NCBI GenBank assembly: GCA_003450735.1
Contig: DMEZ01000003.1
Span: 1 to 14,208 of the forward strand
DNA length: 14,208 nt
Source: Elusimicrobiota bacterium
GTDB taxonomy: Bacteria > Elusimicrobiota > Elusimicrobia > UBA1565
Direction: 5' to 3'
This document shows positions 6,950 through 13,594 of this stretch, piece after piece. The position numbers were made by a program, and so were the translations under genes. Numbering within the stretch: the stretch's first letter is position 1; each line of letters begins with the position of its first letter. Below the pieces are notes generated by a model, which ran no database searches, had not been told where the DNA came from, and worked only from the letters and a program-made list of their open reading frames with translations.

Positions 6950-7959
6950 GGGTTCAGCTTCGTGCGGTAGCGCGGCATGGGGTTGGGCCAGATCTCCCCG
7001 CCTTCCACGCTGACGTGGCTGCGCACATAGGGCTGCTCCGCCATGACCTGGCTGAAGTCCACGTCGTAGGCGTTGCGCGGCGGGACCCAGCTGTGCTTGA
7101 CGTCCCAGCCCTGGGACAGGCGCTTCTGCTCCGAGGAAGGGATGGTCTGCAGCTGGAACAGCGCCGGGCCCGTGTAGGTGAAGGCTCCGTGCACGTTGCC
7201 CGAGTAGGTATCCCCGCCGAAGTGCACGGGGCAGATGCCCCGGTTGGGGCAGTGGCAGGCCGCGATGTAGCCCTGGATGTAGTGGTGGCGGATGGTCAGG
7301 TACGGGTACGGGCTGGTCGTTTCCTCGTAGCAGTCCGTGGGACTCCCGCTCGGACAGCCGCTGTCCTCGGCCTGGGTGAGGTTCACCCACAGCGCCTTGC
7401 GCGCGAGCGGGTGCTCGGCGGCGGTCATGCGCTCGAAGACGGCCTTCTGGGCGCTTGCGACCTTGCCCAGCCAGCGGTAGACGGAGATGTAGTCCACCGA
7501 GACCTGTGAGATGTCGTCGGCGGTCGGGAGGACGTTGCTGGGAGGGGCCATGACCAGATAGCCCATGTTGACCGCGGGATCGCGGGTGTTCTGGGAGGCC
7601 CGGCCGGGCCCGTACTGGATGCCCCAGTTCTTGGCGTCGGGCGAGACGCCCTGCTGGGTGCCCGGGAACATCCCCAGGGCGTAGAAGTAGCCCCAGGCCG
7701 CGCCGTAGGCGTCCTGGAAGATGCGCTGGGGGAAGATCCCGTTGATGTAGGCCATGCGGTTGAGGAGGTCGGTGTACTGCTCCGCCTCGATGGTCGAGGC
7801 CGAGTCGATGGAGAACTGCTGGCGGATCTTCTCGCGCGAGAGCCGGTTGACCTGGATGAGCAGGACGATGATCAAAAACAGGGACGGGAAGACGAGCAGG
7901 GAGGGGATGGCGATCTGCCCCAGGCTCCTGCGTCCGACGGCTCTCTTGAGGGTGTTCAT
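6946..7959 (-). CDS. TadE/TadG-like pilus-associated membrane protein
   Basis: 337 residues. A basic N-terminus with GQIAIPSLLVFPSLFLI (14-30) leads into one transmembrane helix (about 17-37). The following segment QQFSIDSASTIEAEQYTDLL (48-66 region) matches the pattern of TadE/TadG-type pseudopilins, where the helix precedes a mostly extracytoplasmic domain. The rest (about 75-337) has no family I recognise; it is rich in Tyr, Trp and Pro. Five cysteines lie in a short stretch: 202, 210, 235, 237 and 243, the last three within CHCPNRGICPVH. They could form disulfides or bind a metal. A GGAG at 7970-7967 is spaced 7 nt from the ATG, and the start overlaps the upstream gene's stop (ATGA), so the two proteins are probably made together. 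No Tad ATPase, secretin or Flp pilin gene is in the window. The Tad assignment rests on the N-terminus only. Confidence 0.65.
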   Translation of the reverse strand: MNTLKRAVGRRSLGQIAIPSLLVFPSLFLIIVLLIQVNRLSREKIRQQFSIDSASTIEAEQYTDLLNRMAYINGIFPQRIFQDAYGAAWGYFYALGMFPGTQQGVSPDAKNWGIQYGPGRASQNTRDPAVNMGYLVMAPPSNVLPTADDISQVSVDYISVYRWLGKVASAQKAVFERMTAAEHPLARKALWVNLTQAEDSGCPSGSPTDCYEETTSPYPYLTIRHHYIQGYIAACHCPNRGICPVHFGGDTYSGNVHGAFTYTGPALFQLQTIPSSEQKRLSQGWDVKHSWVPPRNAYDVDFSQVMAEQPYVRSHVSVEGGEIWPNPMPRYRTKLNP

Positions 7960-9185
7960 CGCTTTTCTCCGAAGAACTCGGCCCGGCCCTTGTTGATGCG
8001 GGTCTCAGGGGCGCAGGTCGTGCAGCTGCTGGCTTTGTCGTTGAGCCTCATGGTCTCCAGCAGCTGCCAGGCGGCCCAGCTCTTTCCCAGTCCGTTCTTG
8101 GGCAATTCGGGCATCTCGGGATCCGAGTCGTGCTTGTTGAGCTGCCAGCCGTGCTTCTGGGCGAAGCGGCTGACCTTCTCGGGATTCATCTTCTGAAGCT
8201 CGGCCAGCACGTCCTCGCCCACTTCGCCCTCGGGGGCCTGCTCCTCCTCCTCTTCGGGGGCGACCCCGGCGAACTCGCTCTCCGGGATGATCCGGTTGAA
8301 GCTCTCGCCCTTCTTCGCGAGCTTGGGGTCGATCCGGGCGATGTTGACCGCGCCGCTGGACTGGGCGCCGTCGTAGGCCGGGCCGTAGGGAGAGGCGGCC
8401 CCGGGCGACTTGGCGAGCAGGATGGTCCGGCTGAGGTTCTCCGGCGTCTTGCCCTGCCCCATGAAGCTCTGCACCCCGGAGGGCGTGACGTCCTTGAGGC
8501 CTTTCAGCTTGAGCTCCCTGGCCTCTTTCTTATCGAGGATGCCCTTCACTTCCCCGCCCTCGAGCGGCGACGTCTTGACCGGCTCCCAGATGCCGTAAAG
8601 CGCCTCGGTCGAGCGGGGGACCGCGAGCACGCCGAGGCCGGGCAACGGGTCGGAGGCGGTCAGGAAAACGTTCTCCCCGCCGCCCTTGAAGAGGCGCCCC
8701 ATCGGGCTGTGGGGGACGAAGTTGACCGCCACCCATTCGACGGCGCTGAAGCGGCCGAAGAGGAGGGCCACGTCGAGCACGATGATGAGCAGGATGAGGG
8801 CGAGAGCGGAGAACGAGCGGTAGGGGTGCTTGTGGAACCAGGCCGCGAGCCGGTCCATCTGCGTGCCGGCCACCGGGGCGTCCTTGAGCTCGGGAGCGCG
8901 GATGAACTTCTTCTTGCTCCACTGCGGCAGGGCGACTCCCGAGCCCGGCTTCTCGTCCTTCTTGACGGGCGGCGCCTTCTTGTCGATGCCCTGGAAGGCC
9001 CCTTTCACTCCCTGGGGCGCTTTATCCGGAGCAGCCTGCTTCTGCTTGGCCTGCGCTCCATCCGGCTTGGCGAGCCCTCTCTTGCGCCGGCGGCGGGACA
9101 GGCGCTTAGGAGCCTCGCTGGGCGAAGCAGGACCGCCCTTGGCCGGGGTCCCCGGCTTCGGGTCTTTATCTTCGGGTACAACCAT
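7956..9185 (-). CDS. Single-pass membrane protein of unknown function, partner of the TadG-like protein
   Basis: I do not recognise the family. The chosen start (ATG at 9185, MVVPEDKDPK) gives 409 residues. A TTG at 9224 would extend it by 13 residues but forms part of the -35 box, so it is rejected. Residues 1-115 are basic, Pro/Ala/Lys-rich and probably cytoplasmic, with an RRRRKR run (31-36). A transmembrane helix lies at about 124-144 (LALILLIIVLDVALLF). The larger C-terminal region is presumably extracytoplasmic and includes an acidic patch (EEEEEQAPEGEVGED) and a CxxC motif, CTTC (388-391), near the end. The stop overlaps the TadG-like start by 4 nt, indicating an operon. The anchor-plus-linker layout resembles the protein encoded at 1-1861. 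An assembly or adaptor role in the same envelope machine as the TadG-like protein is inference from coupling. Confidence 0.7.
   Translation of the reverse strand: MVVPEDKDPKPGTPAKGGPASPSEAPKRLSRRRRKRGLAKPDGAQAKQKQAAPDKAPQGVKGAFQGIDKKAPPVKKDEKPGSGVALPQWSKKKFIRAPELKDAPVAGTQMDRLAAWFHKHPYRSFSALALILLIIVLDVALLFGRFSAVEWVAVNFVPHSPMGRLFKGGGENVFLTASDPLPGLGVLAVPRSTEALYGIWEPVKTSPLEGGEVKGILDKKEARELKLKGLKDVTPSGVQSFMGQGKTPENLSRTILLAKSPGAASPYGPAYDGAQSSGAVNIARIDPKLAKKGESFNRIIPESEFAGVAPEEEEEQAPEGEVGEDVLAELQKMNPEKVSRFAQKHGWQLNKHDSDPEMPELPKNGLGKSWAAWQLLETMRLNDKASSCTTCAPETRINKGRAEFFGEKR
7967..7970 (-). promoter_or_regulatory. Ribosome binding site of the TadG-like gene
   Basis: GGAG (7970-7967) lies 7 nt before the ATG at 7959, inside the end of the upstream coding region. 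It supports that start and re-initiation at the ATGA junction. Confidence 0.6.
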
Positions 9186-9195
9186 ACCTGATATT

Positions 9196-9224
9196 ACTAT
9201 AGACCCCGGACTGGACGCTTTCAA
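9196..9224 (-). promoter_or_regulatory. Sigma-70-like promoter of the two-gene TadG-like operon
   Basis: TTGAAA (9224-9219), exactly 17 bp, then TATAGT (9201-9196): the best promoter in the window. Only 10 nt separate the -10 box from the ATG at 9185, so the leader would be about 3-5 nt. It separates this operon from rfbB, which ends at 9252 on the same strand. The 27 bp from 9225 to 9251 show no hairpin terminator. Confidence 0.65.
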
Positions 9225-9251
9225 GGCCCAGCGGGGACAATTAATCCTGCG

Positions 9252-10313
9252 TTAACTTTTGGCGAGGGTGCGGTACTGCTTCTTGTAGTACCCCTGATAG
9301 CCCTTCCGGCCCTTCAGGGGGCGCCACCACTCCGGGTGCATCCCGTACCACTCCACCGTCTTGGCGAGCGCGTCCGCGAAGCGGTACTTGTGGCGGAAGC
9401 CCAGCTTCTTGAGCTTGGAGCAGTCCAGAGCGTAGCGCCGGTCGTGCCCGGGGCGGTCGGGCACCGGGCGGACGAGCTCGGGCCCGATCCCCATGATGTC
9501 CCGCACGCGCGCGACCAGCTCGCGGTTGGTGCTGGAGCAGGTGCCGCCGATGTTGTAGGCCTCGCCGACGCGGCCCTTGCGCAGGACGAGCTCGATGCCC
9601 CGCACGTGGTCGAGCACGTACACCCAGTCCCGGACGTTGAGCCCGTCGCCGTAGAGCGGGAAGGGCCGGCTCTCCATCCAGTTCGTGATCATCAGGGGCA
9701 GGGCCTTCTCGGGGAACTGGAAGGGCCCGAAGTTGTTGGAGGCGCGCGTGATCACGGCGGGCAGGCCGAAGGTCACGACGTAGGAGCGCACTAAAAGGTC
9801 CGAGGCCGCTTTCGAGGCCGCGTAGGGGCTGTTGGGCTCGAGCGGGTCGCCTTCCCGGGAGAGGCCCTTCTCCACGCTGCCGTAGACCTCGTCCGTGCTG
9901 ACATGGACGAAGCGGCGCACTCTGTGCTTCAGGGCGGCATCGAGCAGCACCTGCGTCCCGATCACGTTCGTGCGGAGGAAAACCCCCGGCTCCAGGATGG
10001 AGCGGTCCACGTGGCTCTCGGCCGCGAAGTGGACGACCGCGTCGCAGCCCGCCATGGCCTTGTCGACCGCCTCCGGGTCGGCGATGTCGCCCCGGATCCA
10101 CCGATACCGCCGTGCGATGCCGTTCTCCTTTCGCACGGCCCCTGCGGCGCTATGGCCCGCCGCAGGGGGGGCCAGATCAGCCAGGTTGGCCGGGTTGCCC
10201 GCGTAGGTGCAGAGGTCGAGGTTGACGATGGAGTCGCCCGGGTACGACCCGAGATGGTGCCGGACGAAGTTCGAGCCGATGAAGCCGAGCCCGCCGGTGA
10301 CGAGCAGCCTCAC
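9252..10313 (-). CDS. rfbB: dTDP-glucose 4,6-dehydratase RfbB (RmlB), with an in-frame insertion
   Basis: Cytoplasmic NAD-dependent SDR enzyme converting dTDP-glucose to dTDP-4-keto-6-deoxyglucose, a precursor of rhamnose and other deoxysugars. 353 residues from a GTG at 10313. Visible motifs: TGGLGFIG (6-13) for NAD; the dehydratase-specific AAESHVDRSI (97-106); catalytic STDEVYG with Thr140, Asp141 and Glu142; YAASK with Tyr164 and Lys168; and RASNNFGPFQ, all intact. The GTG overlaps the epimerase stop (GTGA), with a GGGGAAG-type ribosome site upstream. The oddity is residues about 49-69, between NLADL and YRWIRGDI, where most family members have about five residues. This extra stretch coincides with two perfect inverted repeats in the DNA (10109-10168). 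It lies on a surface loop after the Rossmann beta2 region, so the enzyme may still be active. No rfbA, rfbC or rfbD is in the window. Confidence 0.93.
   Translation of the reverse strand: MRLLVTGGLGFIGSNFVRHHLGSYPGDSIVNLDLCTYAGNPANLADLAPPAAGHSAAGAVRKENGIARRYRWIRGDIADPEAVDKAMAGCDAVVHFAAESHVDRSILEPGVFLRTNVIGTQVLLDAALKHRVRRFVHVSTDEVYGSVEKGLSREGDPLEPNSPYAASKAASDLLVRSYVVTFGLPAVITRASNNFGPFQFPEKALPLMITNWMESRPFPLYGDGLNVRDWVYVLDHVRGIELVLRKGRVGEAYNIGGTCSSTNRELVARVRDIMGIGPELVRPVPDRPGHDRRYALDCSKLKKLGFRHKYRFADALAKTVEWYGMHPEWWRPLKGRKGYQGYYKKQYRTLAKS
10109..10139. repeat. Perfect 9-bp inverted repeat inside rfbB (first of two)
   Basis: GCCGTGCGA (10109-10117) and TCGCACGGC (10131-10139) are perfect reverse complements around a 13-nt A/T-richer loop. 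It lies within the extra residues of RfbB and directly adjoins the second inverted repeat. Together they look like an inserted palindromic element that is translated through. Confidence 0.75.
10139..10168. repeat. Perfect 11-bp inverted repeat inside rfbB (second of two)
   Basis: CCCCTGCGGCG (10139-10149) and CGCCGCAGGGG (10158-10168) are perfect reverse complements with an 8-nt loop. With a small bulge, flanking GGCC bases extend the pairing. It codes for the N-terminal half of the extra RfbB segment (about residues 49-59). The stem is very stable and would form in mRNA or single-stranded DNA. Confidence 0.75.
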
Positions 10314-11269
10314 CGCTTCTTCCCCTTGAAATAATCCCGCACGAAGTAGTCCCAGGTGTCCTTGAGGCCCTGGTCGAAGTTCATCACCGGCCGGTAGCCG
10401 AGCAGCCGCTTGGCCTTCGAGATGTCCGCGTAGGTCTTGCGCACGTCGCCCTTGCGCATGGGCGAGTGGTTCCGCTCCAGCCGGCGGCCGACGAGGCGCT
10501 CGATGACCGAGATGAGGTCGAGCAGGGAGTAGGTCTTCCCGTTGGCGATGTTGAAGGTCTCGCCGACGCCCTTCTTGGATACCGCCGCCAGGAGGTTCGC
10601 CTGCACCACGTTCGAGATGTGGGTGAAGTCCCGGGACTGCTTGCCGTCCCAGTGCACCTCGAGGGGCTCGCCCTGATAGGCCTGCTCCATGAACTTCGGG
10701 ATGACGGCGGAATAGAGGGACTCGGGGTCCTGCCGCGGGCCGAACACGTTGAAGTAGCGCAGGGCGATCGTCTCGAGCCCGGCGTTCTTGGTGAAGCACT
10801 TGCAGTAGTGCTCGCCGCAGAGTTTGGAGGCGGCGTAGGGGCTCACCGGCATCACCGGGTGCTCCTCCCGCTGGGGGAAGAGCTTCGTCTCGCCGTAGGC
10901 CGAGCTGGTCGAGGCGTAGACGAAGCGGCGGGCCTTGGCCTCGGAGGCGGCGATGAGCATGTTCAGCGTGCCGGTCGCGTTCGCCTCGTGGGAGTCGGTG
11001 GGGCGGTCCACGGACTTCGGCACCGAGCGGATGGCGGCCTGGTGGATGACGTAGGAGACCCCCCGAAGGGCCTTGCGGCAGGTCTTCAGGTCGCGGATGT
11101 CGCCCCGGAGCAGGTCGATGCGCTTGCGGATGGGGGCGATGTGCGCCTCCTTGCCCGACGAGAAATTGTCGAGTATGCGGACCCTCTTGCCGCGCCGGAC
11201 CAGGGTGTCGGCGATGTGGGAGCCGATGAAGCCCGCTCCGCCCGTCACCAGCCAGATGCCTTCTGCCAT
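10310..11269 (-). CDS. NAD-dependent UDP-sugar epimerase (GalE/WbpP-type SDR)
   Basis: Cytoplasmic extended-SDR enzyme, most likely a UDP-glucose or UDP-N-acetylglucosamine 4-epimerase feeding surface-polysaccharide synthesis; substrate cannot be fixed from sequence. 319 residues from the ATG at 11269. Motifs: TGGAGFIGS (9-17) for NAD, LDNFSSG with Asp34 for NAD ribose, HQAAIRSVPKS (76-86), active-site STSSAYG (120-126), YAASK with Tyr145 and Lys149, and RYFNVFGPRQDP. The ATG has an AGGAG 5 nt upstream. An in-frame GTG at 11293 would add eight residues ahead of the NAD motif and is less likely. The gene is first in an operon with rfbB, overlapping it by 4 nt (GTGA). RSVPKS resembles the WbpP/TviC branch of UDP-GlcNAc epimerases, but a GalE or UDP-glucuronate epimerase role remains possible. 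Confidence 0.85.
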   Translation of the reverse strand: MAEGIWLVTGGAGFIGSHIADTLVRRGKRVRILDNFSSGKEAHIAPIRKRIDLLRGDIRDLKTCRKALRGVSYVIHQAAIRSVPKSVDRPTDSHEANATGTLNMLIAASEAKARRFVYASTSSAYGETKLFPQREEHPVMPVSPYAASKLCGEHYCKCFTKNAGLETIALRYFNVFGPRQDPESLYSAVIPKFMEQAYQGEPLEVHWDGKQSRDFTHISNVVQANLLAAVSKKGVGETFNIANGKTYSLLDLISVIERLVGRRLERNHSPMRKGDVRKTYADISKAKRLLGYRPVMNFDQGLKDTWDYFVRDYFKGKKR

Positions 11270-11274
11270 GGGTT

Positions 11275-11279
11275 CTCCT
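11275..11279 (-). promoter_or_regulatory. Ribosome binding site of the epimerase gene
   Basis: AGGAG (11279-11275) sits 5 nt before the ATG at 11269. It decides the start against the in-frame GTG at 11293. Confidence 0.65.
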
Positions 11280-11314
11280 CTCGGTGCCCGCACAGGATCG
11301 CGCGCAGCCGAGGG

Positions 11315-11320
11315 ATTATA
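11315..11320 (-). promoter_or_regulatory. Candidate -10 box for the epimerase-rfbB operon
   Basis: A perfect TATAAT on the minus strand (11320-11315) about 45 bp before the epimerase ATG. I see no convincing -35 at 16-18 bp, so the call rests on the -10 alone. In the same 116-bp divergent gap, the plus strand has TAAAAT (11350-11355) ahead of the transporter gene, also without a good -35. Confidence 0.4.
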
Positions 11321-11376
11321 TGAAATCGCGGGCGTTGCGGGCCGGGGGATAAAATCTTAGACTACGCGCGCCCAAC

Positions 11377-11381
11377 GGAGG
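11377..11381 (+). promoter_or_regulatory. Ribosome binding site of the MFS transporter gene
   Basis: GGAGG (11377-11381), 4 nt before the ATG at 11386. It is the clearest Shine-Dalgarno sequence in the window and fixes the start. Confidence 0.7.
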
Positions 11382-11385
11382 CCCG

Positions 11386-12876
11386 ATGGAAGAGAAGAAG
11401 GACGAGACCTTTATCGACAAGTTCCTGGTGCTCAAGGGCGCGGTGCGGGAGCTCTGGCTCATCCTCGGGACCAAGATCCTCGCCATCGTGGCCTACGGGC
11501 TGGTGAACTCCACCCTGGTCCTCTGGCTTTCTTCCGACCTGAAGTACGGCGACGTGAGCGCCGGCGTGCTCATCGCGGGCTGGTCCACGATGATGACGCT
11601 CTTCACCATCATGGTGGGCTCTCTCGTCGACGCCATCGGCCTGCGCAAGGCCTTCCTCATCGGCTTCGGCGCCTGCATCCTGGCCCGCGGCGTCATGGCC
11701 TTCTCCGTGATGCGCGTCATCGCCCTGCCGCTCGGGCTCCTGCCGCTGGCCCTCGGCGAAGCGTTGATGACGCCGGTCATGGTCGCGGCGGTCAAGCGCT
11801 TCGCGACGACGGCGCAGCGCTCCATGGCCTTCTCCATGTTCTACGCGATGATGAACGTGGGCTTCGCCATCTCCGGGACGCTCTTCGACCGCGTGCGCGG
11901 CACCCTCGGCGAGTACGGACACTACACCCTCCCCGTGCTGGGCGCGACGCTGAGCACCTACCAGACCCTCATCTTTCTCGGCTTCCTCTTCACCATCCCG
12001 AACCTGCTCCTCATGTACTTCGGCCTGCGCGAGGGAGTCGTGGTCACCGATGAGGGAGTCCAGATCCTCGTCGAGAAGCCGAAGTACGCCGACCAGGGCG
12101 CTCTGCGCGCCCTCTATCTCAGCAGCCGCGACGCCCTGCAGTCCTGGATGCGCATCTTCGGGAACCTTTGGACGCAGCCGGCCTTCTACCGCTTCCTCAT
12201 CTTCCTCTCGCTGGTGGTCTTCGTGCGGCTCATCTTCTACCACATGCACTACACCTTCCCGAAGTACGGCATCCGCGAACTGGGCGAAGGCGCGCCCATC
12301 GGCCGCATCTTCGGCGTGCTGAACCCGGTCCTCATCGTGCTCCTCGTGCCGGTCATCGGCGCGCTGACCCAGAAGATGACGGCCTACAAGACGGTCATCA
12401 TCGGCAGCTTCATCGCGGCGTCGTCCGTGTTCTTCATGGCGATGCCGCCGGCGCTGTTCGCGCCGCTCGCCGACGGCCTCCTGGGCGACCTGCTCGTGCA
12501 CAAGTGGTTCGGCATCCAGGGGCCCGTCAATCCGCTCTACATCAGCATCTTCTTCAGCGTGGTGGTGCTGTCCATCGGCGAGGCCTTCTACTCGCCGCGC
12601 CTCTACGAGTACCCGGCCGCCATCGCGCCCAAGGGGCAGGAAGCCTCGTATATGGCCCTCTCGCTGCTGCCCTATTTCGTGGCGAAGTTCTTCGTGGGCG
12701 CCGTCTCGGGCTTCCTGCTCATGCACTACTGCCCCGCGACGGGGCCCCGCGACTCGCAGACCATGTGGCTCATCATCGGGATCATGTCCATGATCTCGCC
12801 GCTGGGCCTGCTGTTCCTGCGGCGCTACATCCAGGTGCACGAGGAAGGACGGGAAGAGGAAGGGGCGAAGGCCTAG
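11386..12876 (+). CDS. MFS transporter, POT/peptide-transporter-like
   Basis: Inner-membrane secondary transporter of 496 residues with about 12-14 hydrophobic segments, the normal size for MFS or POT proteins. GSLVDAIGLRK (78-88) matches MFS motif A in the TM2-TM3 loop. MFYAMMNVGFAISG (151-164) resembles the POT-family pattern FYxxxNxG in TM5. A long soluble loop (about 214-262) lies between the two halves. The substrate is unknown. POT proteins move di- and tripeptides with protons, but the ExxER motif typical of that family is not seen in TM1, so the assignment stays at MFS. The gene is divergent from the epimerase operon and ends 1 bp from the convergent MurU-like gene. Sitting beside apparent cell-wall sugar salvage genes, it might carry muropeptides or sugars as AmpG does; that is only a guess from position. 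Confidence 0.85.
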   Translation: MEEKKDETFIDKFLVLKGAVRELWLILGTKILAIVAYGLVNSTLVLWLSSDLKYGDVSAGVLIAGWSTMMTLFTIMVGSLVDAIGLRKAFLIGFGACILARGVMAFSVMRVIALPLGLLPLALGEALMTPVMVAAVKRFATTAQRSMAFSMFYAMMNVGFAISGTLFDRVRGTLGEYGHYTLPVLGATLSTYQTLIFLGFLFTIPNLLLMYFGLREGVVVTDEGVQILVEKPKYADQGALRALYLSSRDALQSWMRIFGNLWTQPAFYRFLIFLSLVVFVRLIFYHMHYTFPKYGIRELGEGAPIGRIFGVLNPVLIVLLVPVIGALTQKMTAYKTVIIGSFIAASSVFFMAMPPALFAPLADGLLGDLLVHKWFGIQGPVNPLYISIFFSVVVLSIGEAFYSPRLYEYPAAIAPKGQEASYMALSLLPYFVAKFFVGAVSGFLLMHYCPATGPRDSQTMWLIIGIMSMISPLGLLFLRRYIQVHEEGREEEGAKA

Positions 12877-12877
12877 C

Positions 12878-13594
12878 TTAACCGAGCCTGGCCCGGAGCC
12901 GCTCGAGCTTCTCCGGGCTCCCCACGTCGATCCAGAACCACTCGTCCGCGCGGAAGGCGCGGAGGTCCTCGCCGGCGGCGGCCAGCCGGAGGTAGACGTC
13001 CTTGATGGAGAAGACGCCGGTCTCGGTCATCTTTTCCAGCAGGGCCGGCGAGGCCACGTGGATGCAGTCGAAGCCCAGCCGCTCCGCGTCGGGCCGCGCC
13101 GGGCCCGCCCACTCCACCCGCCCCTGCCCGGGATGCTCCCACCCGCACAGCCGCCCTTCCGGGGTGAAGAGGAAGTAGCGGCTGCCCTGCCGCTTGCGCG
13201 CGCCCAGGGTGGCCAGCGCCCCGGAAGCCCGGTGGGCCCGGTAGAGGGCCCGCAGGTCCACCTCGCTGTAGATGTCCGCGTTGTGGATGAAGAAGGGCTC
13301 CCCGTCGTCGAAGAAGCGGGCGGCGTGCTTGAGCCCGCCGCCCGTGTCCAGGAGGGTCTCTTCCCTCGAGAGCTCCACGCGCAGGCCGAAGTCCCGGCTT
13401 TTCAGGAACGCCTCGACCTGCTCGGGGAGGTGGTGCAGGTTCACGACCGCGGCGTCCACCCCGGCCCCAGCCAGGCGCCGGAGCACGTGCTCGAGCATGG
13501 GCTTGCCGCCGACCTCGAGCAGGGCCTTGGGCGTCTGGTCGGTCAGCGGCCGCAGGCGGCTGCCCACCCCGGCGGCGAGCACCATCGCTTTCAC
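12878..13594 (-). CDS. Sugar-1-phosphate nucleotidyltransferase, MurU-like
   Basis: Cytoplasmic NTP_transferase enzyme of 238 residues that joins a sugar 1-phosphate to NTP, releasing pyrophosphate. Motifs: LAAGVGSRLRPLTDQTPKAL (6-25) is the nucleotide/pyrophosphate signature with Arg13 and Lys23; LLDTGGGLKHA (81-91); IHNADIYS with metal-binding Asp107; and WIDVGSPE with Asp223. Short length without a C-terminal hexapeptide-repeat domain, and the DTGGGLKHA and WIDVGSPEKL motifs, fit N-acetylmuramate-1-phosphate uridylyltransferase (MurU) best. Mannose-1-phosphate guanylyltransferase-like enzymes are the alternative. It starts with GTG at 13594, overlapping the stop of the phosphotransferase-RapZ gene (GTGA), and has no clear Shine-Dalgarno site, so it is probably translated by coupling. 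The pairing with an upstream sugar kinase matches the AmgK-MurU salvage route known in Pseudomonas. Confidence 0.85.
   Translation of the reverse strand: MKAMVLAAGVGSRLRPLTDQTPKALLEVGGKPMLEHVLRRLAGAGVDAAVVNLHHLPEQVEAFLKSRDFGLRVELSREETLLDTGGGLKHAARFFDDGEPFFIHNADIYSEVDLRALYRAHRASGALATLGARKRQGSRYFLFTPEGRLCGWEHPGQGRVEWAGPARPDAERLGFDCIHVASPALLEKMTETGVFSIKDVYLRLAAAGEDLRAFRADEWFWIDVGSPEKLERLRARLG

Noticed and set aside
4813..7509. An 898-codon open frame on the plus strand
   Set aside because: It runs antisense through the receiver-MBL gene, then out of frame through the sulfatase-like gene and antisense to the TadG-like gene. The translation is Arg/Gly/Ala-rich with no motif, as expected for a shadow in high-G+C coding DNA.
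9185..9224. TTG start at 9224 for the membrane protein, adding 13 residues
   Set aside because: The TTG is part of the -35 TTGAAA of a strong promoter, so the codon would not be transcribed from it. ATG at 9185 fits better.
9225..9251. Possible terminator after rfbB
   Set aside because: No stem of useful length and no following T-run on the minus strand.
11362..12840. A 492-codon minus-strand frame opposite the MFS gene, rich in His, Asp and Glu
   Set aside because: It is the antisense shadow of hydrophobic codons. The plus-strand product is a well-formed transporter with a good ribosome site.
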